Virus record (IMG/VR): IMGVR_UViG_3300021440_000113
Coordinates: 1-24,957 of that record
Length of the DNA: 24,957 nucleotides
Strand: one strand, 5' to 3'
DNA from: a virus
Positions within the stretch are counted from its first letter, which is position 1. Every line of letters starts with the position of its first letter. Below the pieces are notes generated by a model that made no database searches, had not been told where the DNA came from, and saw only the letters and a list, made by a program, of their open reading frames with translations. Shown in pieces: positions 23,652 through 24,957 of the stretch. A program made the translations under genes and the position numbers.

Positions 23652-24365
23652 ATGCCTGTTTCTGTCACCACCCGCACCGCCAACGGCGCTCCTCTGACCA
23701 CGGTTCAGATGGATACCAATTGGACGAATCTTAAAACGGCCATTGATACCGTAGAGGCTGCGCAAGCTGCCCCCGCGGTAGCTATTGCCGACGGAACGGT
23801 TAGCACCGCAGCCAAGCTTGGGGCCGGAGTCGTTACTACTCCCGCCATTCTTGATGCCAACGTGACGATGAACAAGCTGGCGCAGGAGGTTAAGGACGCG
23901 ATTACCGCGGCCGGCTCCTTCTCTAGCCGCAAGTTCTTCGCGGCCGACACCACCGTCTCTCAAAACTATTCGGCCGGTAGCACGCAGGTCAAAGTAAACT
24001 TCACGCATGAAGTTGCGGATACCGACGACCGGTTCGATGCGGCCAACGGTAAGTTCTTGGTAGATGCGTCTGGTTGGTACCAGATGGTGGTTCAGCTTCG
24101 GATCGACACGCTATCTTTCACGGGTACCCCGGTGCTATCTCACCAAGTTAAAGTCCTAGCCAACGGCTCCGAGCTTCGGGCTCAGAGTGAGACAAATGGC
24201 GCAGAACTTATCGGCTCTACTTACGCCTTGTTCCAAGCGGTGCAAGCCGATGCCGGAGATTACCTTGAAGTATTCTACGAGTGTACGGTTACCGGCGGAA
24301 CGGCTGAACTCCAGATCACTTCGGACGCGGACAAGACCGTCTTTCAGGGCTACCGCGTCGGATGA
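23652..24365 (+). CDS. Fibre-like protein with a C-terminal C1q/TNF-like jelly-roll domain (237 aa)
   Basis: Residues 1-90 are Ala/Thr-rich with an attachment-like start (TTRTANGAPLTTVQMDTNWT) and a short helix. Residues about 95-236 look like a C1q-type trimeric jelly roll. They show FDAANGKFLVDASGWYQMVV (the Y.vP.aG.Y.f pattern), then VLANGSELRAQS, VQADAGDYLEVFYECTV and the closing FQGYRV. C1q-like heads occur at the tips of phage fibres and bind surface ligands. The stop overlaps the next ATG as ATGA. The domain call rests on pattern; the ligand is unknown. Confidence 0.8.
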   Translation: MPVSVTTRTANGAPLTTVQMDTNWTNLKTAIDTVEAAQAAPAVAIADGTVSTAAKLGAGVVTTPAILDANVTMNKLAQEVKDAITAAGSFSSRKFFAADTTVSQNYSAGSTQVKVNFTHEVADTDDRFDAANGKFLVDASGWYQMVVQLRIDTLSFTGTPVLSHQVKVLANGSELRAQSETNGAELIGSTYALFQAVQADAGDYLEVFYECTVTGGTAELQITSDADKTVFQGYRVG

Positions 24366-24916
24366 GTACCCTTCGGCTTCAGACTGCGCTCTGGCCCGAA
24401 CCGACACCAGAAGCGCAGGAACTACTGGATGCCGTATTGGCAGCCCATCGTCAGTCTTGTCTGGACAACCAGAACCTGAGTGCCGAGGTGGCCAAGGCGG
24501 TTTGGCAAGGCTCGGGAGACGTACCGAAAGCTATAGCGGCAGCGTTCTTGAGCACGGGTCTAGCTCATGCGCCGGTAGCGGAAGCTCGTCAACTCTGGGT
24601 AAACGCTACGCCCGAGCAACTTACCAAAGCTGTCAAAGACGGAGTCAAGATTCCCGGGTGGGGTAACTCCTTTTTTCGTGGCCGTATGGACCCGGCGTGG
24701 GAGCCGGTCATGGAAGTACTTGTTCGTAACTACCATACGGAAGCCAACCGGCTTGTTGACCTAACAAGGGGGGTATGGGCTGGGGGTAAGAAGCTCTACC
24801 CCAACGCGGCTATCCTCACGGGGATTACTTGCGAGATTCTCGGGGTCCAACCCGGACGAGAGATCGGGTTATTCATGATCTCTAGGATGTCGGCTATCCT
24901 AGAACAGCTAGCGTAA
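24362..24916 (+). CDS. Short citrate-synthase-like protein with altered active site (184 aa)
   Basis: Three blocks line up with citrate synthase. GLAHAPVAEA (66-75) matches GPAHGGANEA around the first catalytic His (E. coli His264), and His69 is kept. IPGWGNSFFRGRMDP (97-111) matches the GFGHRVYKNYDP block, but the second catalytic His (His305) is Asn102. LYPNAAILTGITCEILG (145-161), then LFMISR, matches the PNVDFYSG...FAMAR block, but the catalytic Asp (Asp362) is Ala150. At 184 residues it is under half the usual ~430, with the N-terminal part missing. It should not make citrate. Coupling to the C1q fibre gene by ATGA suggests a virion or host-interaction role. The relationship is inferred from motif order and spacing. 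Confidence 0.7.
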   Translation: MSTLRLQTALWPEPTPEAQELLDAVLAAHRQSCLDNQNLSAEVAKAVWQGSGDVPKAIAAAFLSTGLAHAPVAEARQLWVNATPEQLTKAVKDGVKIPGWGNSFFRGRMDPAWEPVMEVLVRNYHTEANRLVDLTRGVWAGGKKLYPNAAILTGITCEILGVQPGREIGLFMISRMSAILEQLA

Positions 24917-24920
24917 GGCC

Positions 24921-24957
24921 ATGAACAATCGCTTCTTTCACATCCTTGGAACTCCGC
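24921..24957 (+). CDS. Start of a further gene, cut by the window edge
   Basis: ATG at 24921, four bases after the previous stop, opens a frame reading MNNRFFHILGTP to the edge. Spacing matches the other closely packed genes. Only 12 codons are visible, so nothing can be said of function. Confidence 0.5.
   Translation, partial: MNNRFFHILGTP

Noticed and set aside
1-24957. CRISPR array, transposon ends, integrase or lysogeny genes
   Set aside because: No regularly spaced direct repeats, transposase or integrase motifs, or lysogeny module were seen. The intein is the only mobile element I can support.

Overview
The window is part of the late (virion) region of a tailed double-stranded DNA phage. 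All convincing genes lie on the + strand and are closely packed, several with ATGA stop/start overlaps. The order is large terminase, portal, scaffold, major capsid protein, tRNA cluster, connector-like proteins, then several very long tail-fibre or tailspike genes. No tape-measure, tail-tube or sheath gene is visible. With the long beta-helix tailspikes and a nozzle-like protein, this fits a short-tailed (podovirus-like) phage, but the window is incomplete and this is inference. The DNA is moderately GC-rich. Almost no gene has a recognisable Shine-Dalgarno sequence, which suggests a host that initiates translation without one. I cannot name the host.

Layout: (1) 2-2398, a terminase large subunit whose Walker A motif is interrupted by a LAGLIDADG intein; the N-terminal extein and intein start lie off the left edge. 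(2) 2407-6911, a small acidic protein, a small HTH-like protein, the portal and an acidic, proline/lysine-rich scaffold, closed by a strong terminator. (3) 7051-8742, the major capsid gene, bracketed by two intrinsic terminators. (4) 8817-9704, about 0.9 kb with five clear tRNAs (CAT, Tyr-GTA, Thr-TGT, Gln-TTG, Gly-TCC), one aberrant tRNA-like element, two non-coding stretches rich in potential hairpins, and a terminal hairpin ending in ACCA. (5) 9751-11872, three small virion or connector genes; the first carries a textbook-looking -1 frameshift signal. (6) 11910-21545, three large fibre/tailspike genes with a Cys-rich small protein between the second and third. (7) 21549-24916, a nozzle-like protein, a 63-aa protein, a C1q-like fibre protein and a truncated citrate-synthase-like protein that has lost two of three catalytic residues. 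A further gene starts at 24921 and runs off the edge.

The genes appear to make and fill the capsid (terminase, portal, scaffold, capsid), join it to a tail (connector and nozzle candidates) and supply a varied set of receptor-binding or glycan-degrading fibres. The tRNA/structured-RNA cluster probably supports late translation. The most unusual items are the predicted -1 frameshift at 9958-10000, the structured RNA region within the tRNA cluster, the degenerate citrate-synthase-like protein, and the tandemly duplicated tailspike.
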